Shown: piece after piece, positions 35,090 to 46,833 of the stretch
How positions within the stretch are numbered: position 1 is the stretch's first letter
Layout: every line of letters begins with the position of its first letter
From: Hofstenia miamia
Lineage: Eukaryota; Xenacoelomorpha; Acoela; Hofsteniidae
DNA length: 64,000 nucleotides
Reading direction: 5' to 3'
NCBI GenBank assembly: GCA_900660155.1
Contig: CABFPE010000094.1
Location: forward strand, 18,681 to 82,680
Program-made: the position numbers and the translations under genes
Notes under the pieces: model-generated
What the model was told of the DNA's origin: nothing
The model's database searches: none
The model's input: only the letters and a program-made list of their open reading frames with translations

Positions 35090-36888
35090 TAAACACTTGC
35101 ATCAGTTGTACACATCACTAAAATCATCTGCTAGTTTCAGGGGTGCTTATGAGCTGTATTGCAAAGCTAAATTTAAATTCCCAAAAGTAATATTGGAAAA
35201 TGTACAAATTTCCTTGCTACAAATGATATGTACACAATACTGTAGAATCACAGGCTGCTATAGTAATTACACTAGAAAACTAATTGACACTGAAGAAGGT
35301 TTTAAATAGATATACCAGATAGCCCTGATTCCAGGAAAAAGTTAAAAGAAAACAAATTATTAACTAACAGAAACATTGGTAATTCATCCAAGTAATAGAT
35401 ACTTTTAGGTAAACTCCAATTCATGTGGCTTCCAGCCAAAGCAAAGTCTTCAGGAATAGTAAAGTGCTCAATTTGAATGCATGGTGCTACCCTATCTGTC
35501 TCACTTATTAATTTCTATCTCATAACAACAAATAAACATCTCATTTTCATTGTTATCTCTCACCTCACTAAATAATAGTCTGTAATTACCAGACATTGGC
35601 ACTAGCCAATGGCATGGTATCATCACAGTGTTGTAAAGTATAAGTGCATGTATGTGTTGAACATTGAATGAGAGATTTATTATTTCCAATGCATAATTGT
35701 ATCCTTAACCTAAGTAGGCTGGAAGATATGAAATCTCCAGGAGATACGTGTCATCCTGTGCCTTGAGAAATCACTCCCAAATTGTCACCTTTCTTAAGCA
35801 ATGATTTTCATATCAAACAAAAGTAAAGATAAAAAATATGGAGAAAATACAGTAGTTGAGGCTAGATAAAATCTATTGAACTTTTCACAACATTGTTTCT
35901 CAATTTATACAATTCAAACTTATTACCAGTCTTTGTTTACAATCAACTTTAATCACAAGATAGTCATGTTATTGATTTCCCTCACAAATTAAATTTGAGC
36001 AATATAATCAGCACCTTTTGAGGGGACATGAAACAGTTATCATAAAACCAAACTAGAAATAAATGGTTACATCATACTGACGTCAAATACAAATAAAATT
36101 GAAAATAATAATCACAAAAAAGTCCCTGAGTGACTCTACAATACACAAGTCAGCTGTGAGAAAATTCCCATATCAGCATGTTATTGCATTTGACATTGAT
36201 GAAATATGGACAATGGATTTGGCAGTAGTTGAAAGTCTAGCATTGTACAATAGGGGGATAAAGTACTTGCTTGTTTGTTATGATATTTTATCAAAAAAAT
36301 TTCATGTGCAACAATTGCAAAATAAAACTGCTAGTCATTTCTTGTCTGCTTTTAAAAATTTGATAACTGACATAATGTGAAAAAGATTTGGGTTGATAGG
36401 GGAACAAAATTTAAAGGGGTGTTTAATGTTTCTGCAATAGAAATAATATGACAGTGTATAGAACCAATTCCAACATGAAAGCAGTGTGTGCTGAAAAAGC
36501 AATAAGGGGTTTGAACAAAATTCTATTTAGGTATCTACACTTTAGCAGGGATTGTAAATATATAGATAAACTTCAGGATATTGTTGGCATGTTAAATTTT
36601 AGAGTAAATCATACAATAGGTATGTCTCCAAATTCTGTAAGAATAACACATGTACCATACTTGGTTGGAAAACTTCAAAATCTGATTACACATTTTGAAA
36701 AGGCTATTCACCACAATTTCAAATGGGGGTTTTTAAGGTAAACAAAGTGTTTCCCAAGATTCCCATTACATATGAACTAAAATCAAATAGTAGTAGCAAC
36801 AGTGGTGGTGAAATAATTAAAGGAAAATTCTACCAACAGGAATTGGCTAGAGTAATTAGGAAGCATGCATGGATGAGAATAGAATAGT
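35090..36888 (+). mobile_element. Polinton fossil: retroviral-type integrase gene, interrupted by another element
   Basis: The start (ASFRGAYELYCKAK), the core around 36,140-36,380 (TMDLA, then YLLVCYDILSKKF) and the C-terminal part at 36,448-36,888 (VNHTIGMSPNSV; GEIIKGKFYQQELARV) resemble the Polinton rve-type integrase in the right order. A 900-bp LTR-like element (35,241-36,140) with a 4-bp target duplication lies inside it. The gene is broken several times even apart from that insertion. Confidence 0.85.
35241..36140 (+). mobile_element. 0.9-kb LTR-like (or Ginger-like) element, copy B
   Basis: This 900-bp element begins TGTAGAATCAC, ends GAGTGACTCTACA, and is flanked by ATAC at 35,237-35,240 and 36,141-36,144. 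It is the same family and orientation as 28,757-29,665. It sits in the Polinton integrase fossil, so it arrived after that Polinton. Confidence 0.75.
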
Positions 36889-37434
36889 ATAAATAACCTA
36901 TATGTGTAATTGTCAAATCATTCAGTATGGAGCAATATTATAGTGAACAAGTGAGTGGTAGAAACCCTACAGCAATTACTTGCTAAAAGGCTTTTGAGTG
37001 ATTACTACACTCAGATGAGTTGCTATACCACTAGCATTGAAAATGATTCTATCCTTGGAAAATGTATTAAGTAATATCAGTAATGGGATTTTGGACGAAT
37101 CAATTTTGGGTTTAAATGACAGTCTCTGGCAAAAATGTGAAAAAAGTTTTAAAATTCAGAATTGGAAATGTAGTGAGAAAACACACTCAGGAATCAATTT
37201 ATTAAATGATGTAGGAATCATGAACAAAGCAGTAATAGCTTCTCTGGCTCAGGGAGGATAACAAAAAAAACAAATCCTGGAATTAAACAATTTTCAGTTT
37301 CCACAGCAAAAAACAACATAAACCTAGTCAACACATAGTGAAAAAGAAACCCATCAAAAAGAAAACTGTCATTTTTAGGAATTTGGTATAAATAGCTGTA
37401 CAAATTAACAGTTGATACTTGTTTTATCCCTGTC
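36889..37434 (+). other. Polinton-associated sequence, unassigned
   Basis: It lies between the integrase and capsid-like fossils. A 74-codon frame at 37,037-37,258 may be the remnant of a small Polinton gene, but I recognise no family. Confidence 0.35.
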
Positions 37435-38300
37435 ATGAGCACATTCACTCATTCCTGTTTGGATATTTTTGAATGTGATAAGGTGTTGGTAAACATTAAT
37501 GGGGATAGTACACAGGAATATTTCCCAACTTCTGGTTTTAATGGACCACTCATTGAATTTAATTTCAGGTCTGAGCAAAATGAGTACATTGATTTGCAGA
37601 GTATACAACTTGGTTTATCAGTGAAAATTGTATGCAAAAGCAAAGGTGGGAACCTAGTTTGGGATTATGCAGATGATACAAAACAAGATCAAGTTTGTTC
37701 AACAAATAATGCCTTACACTCATTGTTTACATCAAGCTAGTATTATTATAAAAACACCCTGATAAACTGATGAAAGATTGTGATGAAAAAGATGGTCAGT
37801 TTGGACAAGGAGCACTAACCAGAGAAAGCCAGGTGGCAAGCTTCTATGGTACTCTTACCATTGATTTTTTCCAATGTCAAAAATTACTTATACCTGGTGT
37901 TGATATTCAGCTAAAGCTTTTAAGATTACAAATCTATTTTCATATAAATTCAGAGGACTCCATCAAGTTATTATAATCAATGGAGGATCAAATATTGCAT
38001 GCACCTGCATGTTAGTTGGAGATGACAACTATGCACAGGCATATTATCAATAAAAAAAGATCTGAGAATAAATATTGATGGTGGGAGAATACCCTACACA
38101 CAGTATAACAAACACACAATTATGGTTTTTGATCTGACTAGCATTGCAGAGGCCAACAACAAGGTTTTGCATCCTGAATGTACAGTGCAAATATATGTTT
38201 AATACTGGATTTTAAAAATGAGCTCACCAAATTGATGGAGGTTATCATTTTGGTGGAAACCAATTCCAACATCTATATTGATAAACAGCAAAAAGGTTAT
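37435..38300 (+). mobile_element. Polinton fossil: major-capsid-like gene (F54H12.2-like family)
   Basis: The order of features matches the protein family annotated as F54H12.2-like in many animals, which is a Polinton capsid protein. It has an N-terminal PLIEFNF...YIDL stretch, a central FYGTLTIDFFQCQKLLIPGV stretch, then IPYTQYNKH and FDLT stretches and an LVETNSNxxIDKQQK end. The middle of the family's usual length is missing and the gene is broken several times. The part from 37,738 on is duplicated inverted at 33,998-33,120. Confidence 0.7.
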
Positions 38301-39289
38301 AAAGGGGTAAGAATTGTGTTTTGCAAATCATTGTATTGTAGAAAGATGTTGAAAATTGACAAAATTCTAGTGGTGGAAGATTGTATTCACTCTACCAAAA
38401 ACCCACATTTAAAGTTTGCACATGTAACAAACTACCTATTACAGAAACACAGTATACACAATGTCAGTTTTGAAAAAGTTTTGCAAATAAACCCTCATTG
38501 TGGATTGATTGGAATTGATAATTCAAGACTACACTCATTTTTGAAATGGTCAAAACTGTTTAGAATACATACAATTTACCATGATAGCTATGGCTTTGTT
38601 AACAGAGAATTTGGAATTCACAAAGGATATCTGATATTTTACAGATTTTAGTGTAATTTACCTTTTTTGGGTCATGTACTGTCTTTATTGATTTGGCTCT
38701 ACATCAAATACACTGCAAACTCTACAATTATATAAATATCTAATGGACACTGACAGGATTAGATGCATTTCTTTACAAATTCCCTCACTCCATTTTCGAT
38801 TTTTTGGTGTGTATTCTTTGGATGATATTCAACCAAGTTTGGTTAAAGGCTCATTTCTAATTGCAAATACAAGCCCACATAATCACCCCAGTACACATTA
38901 GCTGTTGATTATACAAGTGGACAATGGCAATTTAATTTTCAAAGACTCTCTTGAACATCCCTTAAAATATTATCAAGACATTGAATAATATTTTCAAACC
39001 ACCTATCTAGGATCTCACGTTTATGAGGGTGATAGAAAAACAAGAATACAGGGAACATCTCTGCTTTGTGGTGCTCATTGTATATTTCATGCTTTTTTAT
39101 TTTTTATCAAATACCAGAGGTGCTTGTGTTTACCAAATTACTGTTTATTAATGATTTTTTGTGTGGTAATGGTCCTAATAAAATTATCTAAAACTTTTAT
39201 TTGATGTACTATTTATAAATTATTTTGATAATAATATAATACACACATTACATTGCAAGTTCACTCAGCTGATAACAAACTCATAGAAG
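38301..39289 (+). other. Polinton-associated sequence, unassigned fragment
   Basis: An open stretch to about 38,651 (fragments KILVVEDCIHSTKN and NPHCGLIGIDNSRL) follows the capsid-like gene and is duplicated in the other arm. It may be an additional Polinton gene; I recognise no family. The rest is AT-rich and non-coding. Confidence 0.35.
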
Positions 39290-40014
39290 TGTGGTATATG
39301 TAATGGTTATTGTAACATTATTATCTGAAAAATGTTAGAAGGTTGGGGTATGTTGTCCCAATGGATTCAATGAATTTACAATGTATTTGGATGAACTGAT
39401 ATATATAATGCCTGTGAGGTTGCATTAATTGATTTTGGAAATCCATCAAAATTTCTTAATCTTAAATACCAAGTGTGGATTTTAAAGGATAAAGATGGAA
39501 ACATAACCTGATTGGAAATTTATTCAGGGCATACGCATGGCCTTCATGAACTCTGAATATATAAATTTCACACTAGACCCCTATGGCATTTCATTAAAAT
39601 TTAAAATGTTTGGCAATTTATTAATGGTAATAATTCAGAATATGAAATAGATTTAGCCCAAGTGGAAATATGCTAGGCTTTTACAGAAAGATATATTGAA
39701 AAATAGTAACAACCTCCAATTATGACTGTTATATTTTTGGTGGAAATCATATTGTAATGATGCATACAGACATTGTAGAACCTCAATGTGTTGGTAGTAT
39801 CAGTTTGCCCATGTTGGATAAATACCTGCTATTGCTAACACATGAAGAAAAAATTAATACCATCCCTGTCATTCACCATGAAAAACAAAATCTGATGTAT
39901 AAACCAGGTTCAAAATCATATATCAATAGAACACCCATTAAATTTTGTACCAAGCAAGGCTATCTGGTGAGATTCACTGGTACAGGGCGATTGTATATCA
40001 CACTTGATATTTGA
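39290..40014 (+). mobile_element. Polinton fossil: minor-capsid-like gene, copy 1
   Basis: The right part (HTDIVEPQCVGSISLPMLD, then HEKQNL, then a GRLYITLDI end) has the layout of the small jelly-roll capsid protein of Polintons, which typically reads NIVxPQxVGxxxxPLLR ... FVTLHF near its C-terminus. It is broken and old. An inverted copy lies at 32,290-31,560. Confidence 0.6.
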
Positions 40015-40380
40015 ACAAATGGGGACAAAAGTGTTGAAAGCTAATGGCATTGTCAATTGGAAATTAATCATGACACCTTTCATTAGAATTTAATAATAAT
40101 GTAACATGTGAATAATGCATTTCTGCATAATTAATTAATTGTTCATTTTATATTTTACTAACAAAACATTAATTTCAAGAAAGATTTCCATCACTTCACT
40201 CCTCAATTTAAAAAACATTTGTGTTTTATCAATTTGACAATGATTTGTTGTGTGAGGTAATAAAATAATTGATTCTTAAACATATTCATAATAAATGTTC
40301 ACTTTTACTTAATAAATACATATGCTTTAAACTGGAGGGTTCACTTGATTGATGGGAAATGTATAGATTGATGCACAAGT

Positions 40381-41095
40381 AATGGTTCTTGCAATGCTAG
40401 TATCTGATAGCTGTGGAGAAGATGGAGTATGCCATCCAGCAGAATTGGGTAAATTTACTACATATTTGGATGAACCAATTAATAATGCACATGACATGGC
40501 AGTTATTGATATTAGATACCTGTCAAAATTTCTTAATCTTAAGACACAGTGGTGGGTTTTGAAGAAAAAAGATGGAACGAAAATTCATTTGTTGTTTTAT
40601 TCCAAGCATTCACATAGCTTTGAGGATTTGTATAAAGATATAAACTCTATTCTTAAACCCAAAGATGTTTCTATGCAATTTCAATTGGTTGGTTTGCAAT
40701 TAAAAGCAACAAACAAGTTGGAATATGAGGTGGAATTAGACCTGGCTGATGAAATTCTAGGATTTTTTGGAAAAAATTATCCAAATACAACAACTATGAA
40801 TGTGACATATACAGTGGAAATCATGTTTTAATGGTACAAACCAATATTGTAGAACCTCAATTTGTTGGTAGCACCCAATTACCCCTTTTGAATAAATCCC
40901 CATTAGTGTTAAAACACATTGCCAAACCAAGTACAATCCCCATAATACATCACAAAATCAAAATCCAATGTATAAACCAGTGTCAAGATCGTATATTGAT
41001 AGAATAAACATAAAGTTTTGTAGTGAGCAAGGTCAAATAATAGAAATCACCAGAACTGGTAGACAGTATATCACACTGGATATTCGCACAGAATA
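40381..41095 (+). mobile_element. Polinton fossil: minor-capsid-like gene, copy 2
   Basis: It is a tandem relative of copy 1: the sequence around VCHPAELGKFTTYLDEPINN and the later NIVEPQFVGST and ITLDIRTE pieces align with it. It is better preserved than copy 1 but broken. Tandem duplication must precede the inverted duplication, because both copies have counterparts in arm 1. Confidence 0.6.
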
Positions 41096-43060
41096 AAGAT
41101 TTGAAGTGGGCATTATATATTCAATTTTCCAGGTTCCTATATATGCATTGTGTTTTTGATTTAATAAATTGTTTAAACTCTATCAACATTATTTATTTTA
41201 CCAGATTACAAAATGCAGTGCTATATTCACTTTTTATGGAGATTGAATTGAGCACACTTGAATTTTTCCAAAGTGGTGTAAGGTATTTTCACATTTAAAT
41301 AATTAAAATAATATGATTAAGCAAATTTTAGAAAATTAATTTTTTGTACATGTTTGATGTCAATAAAAATGTTTCCTGGATTTGTTAAGGAAAATGCACC
41401 ATTTATAATTGGTATAATGTGTAAATAAAATAAATTACAAATGAAAAAACATTACCAAAAAAACGGTAAAAGAAGCTCTGTTTTTCTTTCAACTCCATCA
41501 CATTGGCTAACATATTTGGAACTGGGAGAGAGAACATGTATTTTAACATTGCAAAGTTTCAATATTGCAATTGTGTTTGATATATTTTACAACTAAGTTG
41601 ATTTTGGTCAAACGTGATAGAACTAATCTCCAAATCAAATTTAAAAAAATGAGTTTACAAAATAAATTGTTTGCTTGAAAAAAGAAATTTACCAAAAATA
41701 TTATAACAAAATAATTGAAAAGAAAAATTAATGTGTTGTTTTCAAAAAGTTTATATCACTCCCCATTCCTTTTTCTAGTTTTCACGCCATGCAGCTTAAT
41801 AAAATATGTTTTGCTTTTAAATACAGAATGTAAGATGAATGATATGGGCTCGTGTTAAAGAGAATTTTCATTTCTTCAGTAAACTGATAAACATATTTTC
41901 ATTAAATTATAGAAACTTCCTTGAATATAATAGTTTTTTCCTATTTGTGTTTATTTTGTGATTATTAATATAGATGCAAATATTATGCTCACTGAATGAT
42001 TCAAATATAAAAATTCAATATTATATAAATTGCTTAAACATTTTTGGTCTCAAAGCTAGTTTGGACTGTAATACCTTTACTGCAAGGATTGAGGAAAATT
42101 TCTTAACTTGCTTTAAGCATCAAAAATATTTTTGCACTCTTCCATTGAGGCAAATTCTCCCGTAGTTGAATCTAACATTGTCTCCCTTCAAAATGTCAAT
42201 AGTAAGAATATATGATACCAAAACTTGCAATCTCAAACATTGATAGACAAAAATGATTCTCTTAGTGAAAAAGGATACGAATACATCATAAAAACATTGA
42301 GAAATCTGTCAACAAAATAGAAATATTTACTATTGATCAAAAAATAATGAAATGATTTAGCCTGGTAGAATTATTGTATATATTGTGCTATTCTATTGTA
42401 TGTATTTGTTTAATGTTTGTATATTTGATGATGCTATTCAAATAAATTACCAGTTTCTAATTGTTAATATTTATCTAAATAAAGAACGTCTTATCTTATT
42501 GTTCTTTCTTGTCAATCTGATGAAAAAGCGGAAAAACAGCTGAAGAATTTTGCAAAAATTAAAAGCATTACAAAAGTTGACCTAAGTTTAAATCATTGAA
42601 TATTCCAACAGCTTGAAAAAAGTACATTTAATTCATTGTCAAAATTCATTGGAACCACATAATTTCACTTTCAAAAGTAAATGTCTTCAAAAGATGCAAA
42701 GTTTTACCTAAATTAAGAAGTACAATAAATAAGAAAATTCTATTTGGTCTAAGTGTCATCAAAATTATAGATCATTATTGCCTAAAAATGTGCAGATCAT
42801 GTGTAGGCTATTGTCATTCTACAATGATTTGAAAAAGTGATGAAAGTTTTTGTATGACCTTTGTGCAAAAAACCACAATTACAAATACTGTCTAAAGCAA
42901 AGATACCAAGAGTGAACTCATATTCATTAATTGTTTAAGATCACACGTTTTCGAAAACCTCAAGTTCATAACGGGGCTGCACAAGATACGAAATACAAAA
43001 AGATATTTTAACTAAGAAAACTTTGTATAAATAATGATTCACAAAATTTTTCAATTAATG
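41096..43060. other. AT-rich, no gene recognised; LINE-type tail
   Basis: It includes a 63-codon frame at 41,974-42,162 and a nearby coiled-coil-like broken stretch that might be LINE ORF1 remnant. AAATAAAGAACGTCTTATCT at 42,478-42,497 resembles the TTATC-type 3' end of the LINE at 12.98 kb. CpG depletion fades out in this interval. Confidence 0.35.
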
Positions 43061-44260
43061 AATTAGAGTGCACATAATTAAATAACATGATCCAAAAAAC
43101 ATCAATATAAATTTCCAATATATTCAAAATATATTCAGAAAATTATATGATCTAATGGAAAACTTCGATGAAAATACAGTTTATGAAATTGCAGAAACAG
43201 GGCTAAAATCAAATGACTCAATACCAATTATTAAAATAATATTTTAAAATATTTCGAAAAAATCGAAATCTAAGCAAAGCTGAAAAATTTAGACTTTTTG
43301 TTATTAGAGCACAAGAAATTTTTTGCAGAAGCTAGAATTTATTTAATTGTAAGTAATCACTTTTTGAAAGCATATGTATAGGACTTAAAATTTACCAAAA
43401 CATTTATTTAGTTAACATTAGTTATTGTAATGAAAATCAAACATTTATTATATTTCAATAAATGTCGCAAGAAGAACTTTCCATGGTGCGCAACGAGAGG
43501 ATGAAGGTAATAATGAGAGATAGCGATCAAAAATCAAAATTCATTTAATAATATTTATGATTTAATAAATACTTTTAACATGGAAGTATTATATATAACA
43601 ATACCAACTCATTTAAGCATTAAAAGTCATCATTAATTTATTACACATTTGATGCTTTTAAAATATCTAATTACCAAAAAATTGTCCTGAATTGTCTATT
43701 TTCGGATCTAGATGTCTCTAATTACTTTCACTATTTCCATCAAGAAAGACAGTTCATGTTTTTAAAACAAAGCAACAATATTTGTATTCATTCAACTAAG
43801 CATTATCAGTAAACAATTTGTCAAAAGACTATCTAAGTCTCAATTAGACAAGTTTCTACAGCATTCAATCAATTGATGAAAAATTGAAATTTACGACAAA
43901 CTTTTTCCATTAATAAAAATTGAAAAACAAGATTAAACATTATTTGTAAAGAGGAAGATATTGATTTGAAAAGAAACTAAGCAATTAATTGAAGAAAAAC
44001 ATAAGTTTTATGCAAAATATTGTAAGAATTTATGTCTAGAAAATTTTGCTGAATATAAGAAATTGAGAAATGTACTATCATATAAATTGAAATATCAACC
44101 TAAAGATTTTTTGGAGCGACATTTTAATGATAAAAAATATGCGAAAAAAATCGTTATACATCAAAAAATTTATCAATGAAAATAGAGCGATCACATTTAA
44201 TGTCTAGTTAGTAATGGAGGAAAAATCAATGGAAAAATATGTAAAATTTCAATTGTATTA
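43061..44260 (+). mobile_element. LINE fragment, broken (endonuclease start and pre-RT linker)
   Basis: Around 43,150-43,230 the translation MENFDENTVYEIAETGLKSN resembles the SETGL-containing start of AP-type endonucleases of LINEs. At 43,990-44,160 the pieces EEKHKFYAKYCKNLCLENFA and YKKLRNVL resemble the basic linker before the RT domain. The RT itself is absent and frames are broken. Confidence 0.5.
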
Positions 44261-44404
44261 ATTACAATTTATTAATGAGAAAACTAAAAAATTATAATTT
44301 TTATGATTTTTCAATTCTATTTCTTACATCATATTACTCGTATATACCTGACGCAAAAAATGGGACTCATTAAAATATATTTACAAACAAACGGATGAAC
44401 ATAT

Positions 44405-44582
44405 TGTGGCATCAGGTACTGATTACTAGCATAGGCCAGATCACTTGTTTCGTGTGTACTAGTTATTTGTACATATGTTTTCTGCAAATTGTATATAAGA
44501 CACCTCAATGATTATAAATAAAGAAACAGTTTAGCCGTGATCTATAGGCGAGCAAACTTCAATGAACCTTAGTGATGCTACA
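44405..44582 (+). mobile_element. solo-LTR-like element, 178 bp
   Basis: It begins TGTGGCATCA and ends TGATGCTACA, an imperfect inverted terminal pair with TG...CA ends. It is flanked by ATAT at 44,401-44,404 and 44,583-44,586. It has TATATAAG at 44,492-44,499 and AATAAA at 44,517-44,522, in the order expected for an LTR promoter and poly(A) signal. No internal region is present. LTR family is uncertain. Confidence 0.6.
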
Positions 44583-44639
44583 ATATTTACAAGCAGTAAA
44601 GTAGGAGTATTAGCAAAATGAACTCATGCTTTAAGATTT

Positions 44640-45480
44640 TATAAATTTTGAGTTGTTTGCTAAGCATTTGGCTACAAGAAGAGAAATACAGTTCATCAAA
44701 TTTCTAAGTATAACCGCCGAAATTTCATATTGCAATTCTTGGATTTTTCGCGCAATGTCGCCTTCGCAAATTGATTTTTTGTTTCCACAAAGTTCTTGGA
44801 TAGTCCACACGTTTTCCGCCGGATTGATGTCTGGAGAATTTGGTAGTTATCGTAAAATTTGAATGTCGTTTTCAGACAGGAAATTTTTTGATTCCCGGTG
44901 TGAGGGGTTGCGCCATCTTACTTCAATATGCAGTTCTTGGCCGTATAAAGCATTTGCATATGGAACAAACTTAAACATAATTTCACAAATTTTTTTACTG
45001 CTAATAGTTCCTTCGGGGATAATTTTCAAATGAAATCCATATTATAACAATGTGCCCCAAACAATTACTTTAGAAGCGAAGTTTGTCGACTTTTTTATAG
45101 GCCTTGCTGCTGCCTACTGACCTTGTTTCGATGCAACTTAAAACCAAACTTATCTGAGAGAAACTTCCTGAAAACTATTGTTTGGCCAAGTTTCTGCAAA
45201 ACTCCGTCCATTTTCCTCTTGCAAATATGTGATAATGGGTACCATTTTCGGCAGCTTCTTTATACCTGATTTAGCGAATGACCGATCCATTGTTGAATTG
45301 TGAGAAAAATGCCAGACCTTTCTGTGAATTTTTGAGCTATCTCGTACAAGGAAAATCGGATTTTTCAAAGCTAAGTTTGTCAATTTGTACCTTTCATGTC
45401 CCGAAAATTTCCCAGGACGGCCACTTCCAGAATTTCTTTTGAGTGATCCGTCACTTTCCTGAACTTTGTTTCAGTAGAAG
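44640..45480 (-). mobile_element. Tc1-family transposase relic
   Basis: On the minus strand DGATPHTG (about 44,899-44,921) and NSPDINPAENVW (44,803-44,838) match the second D and the E of the Tc1 DD34E triad. Upstream pieces (GSGRPGKFSG near 45,410; VIVWG near 45,075) fit the family. The pieces lie in different frames with several stops, so the gene is dead. I found no clear terminal repeats. Confidence 0.7.
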
Positions 45481-46554
45481 GTAGTCTTTGGTATGCCTGA
45501 TGCTGTGTATAAAAAACTAGAGCCATGGCTGACGTTGTGATATAGAAATGCAATTGTCTGGTTTGTTCTGCATGACTAAATTAAACACGAGCAAAAACTG
45601 TTATTTGGGGGGTTACTTGGAAAAATGTAAATTTTATTACCATGGTTGGTTACCTTATTAGCTATATGCTCTACAAATCCACTCTGATCATATTATATTA
45701 GGGCAACAAAACAAAAGATATTAAAGAAAGGCAAAATATCACATTTTTTTGACACAAAGTATATGTGATAGACCACAATACATGAAAATAGACAATGATT
45801 TATCTTAGCAATCATTAATATATAACGGAGTCCCACAAAAATCAGTTCTATGTCCCTAGCCATTCAATCTATATGTAAATGATATTCCGAACTTCTTTAT
45901 TATTATAATGCGGGCCGAGTTGCGTTGGGTCAGAGTCTGTTTGGGCCAGGTCGCGTCTAAAATTTTTCGGGCCGAGATAGGTTGGCATCGAGAAAAGTTG
46001 ACCCGTTTCTAGGTTTGTCGTTAATTGTTCTGCAAAGCACGAGATGCATTTTTTCATTTCAATATCGGGACAAATTCGATTTAATATTTGCTATTATGTT
46101 GTATTTGCTAGTCTAAAATATTTTCGGAATATCGCCATTCAGAATATTCAATCTGATTAATAATGCGTAGTTTTAGCACACTTAATCTCTGTACGGGATC
46201 TGAAACAAATGTACAAGGCCTGGAATAAATCTCATGAAACTATGCCGAGACAGGTTCCCGCTGGTATCTAAATTATAACTGAAATAAGAAATATATTAAC
46301 AGGATAATCAATTACAGTAATTCCTAGTATGTTATTATTACGTTTGGATCAAGTTTGTCAAAAAAAACAATCCAAACATAACAAAAACGTAATAAATCCG
46401 CAGTCTACGATTGTAGGAGACATCAAATATTATCCATCGGTTTGAAAATCTATCACAAAGTAATTCCTGTAGTTTCCATAGATGTTGATTTGATTAACAC
46501 ATTGAATGATGATTTGAGATAAATATTTCTGGTTTTGACTTTAAATGATAGTAG
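45481..46554. other. no gene recognised
   Basis: AT-rich except for a GC-rich patch at 45,910-46,010 (GCGGGCCGAGTTGCGTTGGG, CGGGCCGAGATAGG), which looks like a remnant of a hAT-type element end but has no partner that I can see. Confidence 0.35.
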
Positions 46555-46558
46555 TTAA

Positions 46559-46829
46559 TTATAGCCCGGCTGTATATATGAAGTCACCTTAAATTTTATT
46601 TATTTTAATTCAATGTTTACGACTTTCCTATTGATTTTGATACACAAAAGGTTTCCGAAGGAATCAAACTGTAGCCAAAATTCTGAAAAATAGAGTAGCT
46701 GTATGTATATATAGTGGAATTGCTGCAGAATTTAAAATTTTCATAAATTAACTTTTGTATATCAAAATCAATAGGTAAGTAGTAACAATGAAAATTTAAG
46801 GTGGCTTCACATATGCAAACGGACTATAA
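46559..46829. mobile_element. MITE with long inverted repeats and TTAA duplication
   Basis: This 271-bp element starts TTATAGCCCGGCTG and ends CGGACTATAA. Its arms are imperfectly complementary for about 100 bp (TCACCTTAAATTTT against AAAATTTAAGGTGGC; CCTATTGATTTTGATACAC against TATCAAAATCAATAGG). TTAA lies at 46,555-46,558 and 46,830-46,833, pointing to a piggyBac-mobilised MITE, though a TA target inside TTAA cannot be excluded. Confidence 0.8.
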
Positions 46830-46833
46830 TTAA

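Larger units (their letters stand above)
37738..40640 (+). repeat. large inverted repeat, arm 2
   Basis: It pairs with 31,170-33,998 on the other strand. The inner edge is sharp: AAAACACCCTGATAAACTGA is shared at 37,753 and 33,985, while sequence further in is unrelated. The outer edge is near TTGAGGATTTGTATAAAGAT (40,620 and 31,180). The spacer is about 3.7 kb. The arms have several insertions and deletions relative to each other. Confidence 0.8.

Noticed and set aside
28757-36140. The two 0.9-kb elements as the paired LTRs of one retrotransposon
   Set aside because: Each has its own, different target-site duplication, and the DNA between them contains Polinton fossils rather than a retroelement interior.
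22521-41500. A single complete Polinton of about 18 kb spanning the CpG-poor block
   Set aside because: The size fits, but I found no terminal inverted repeats at the edges. The polymerase fossil lies elsewhere, and no ATPase or protease was recognised.
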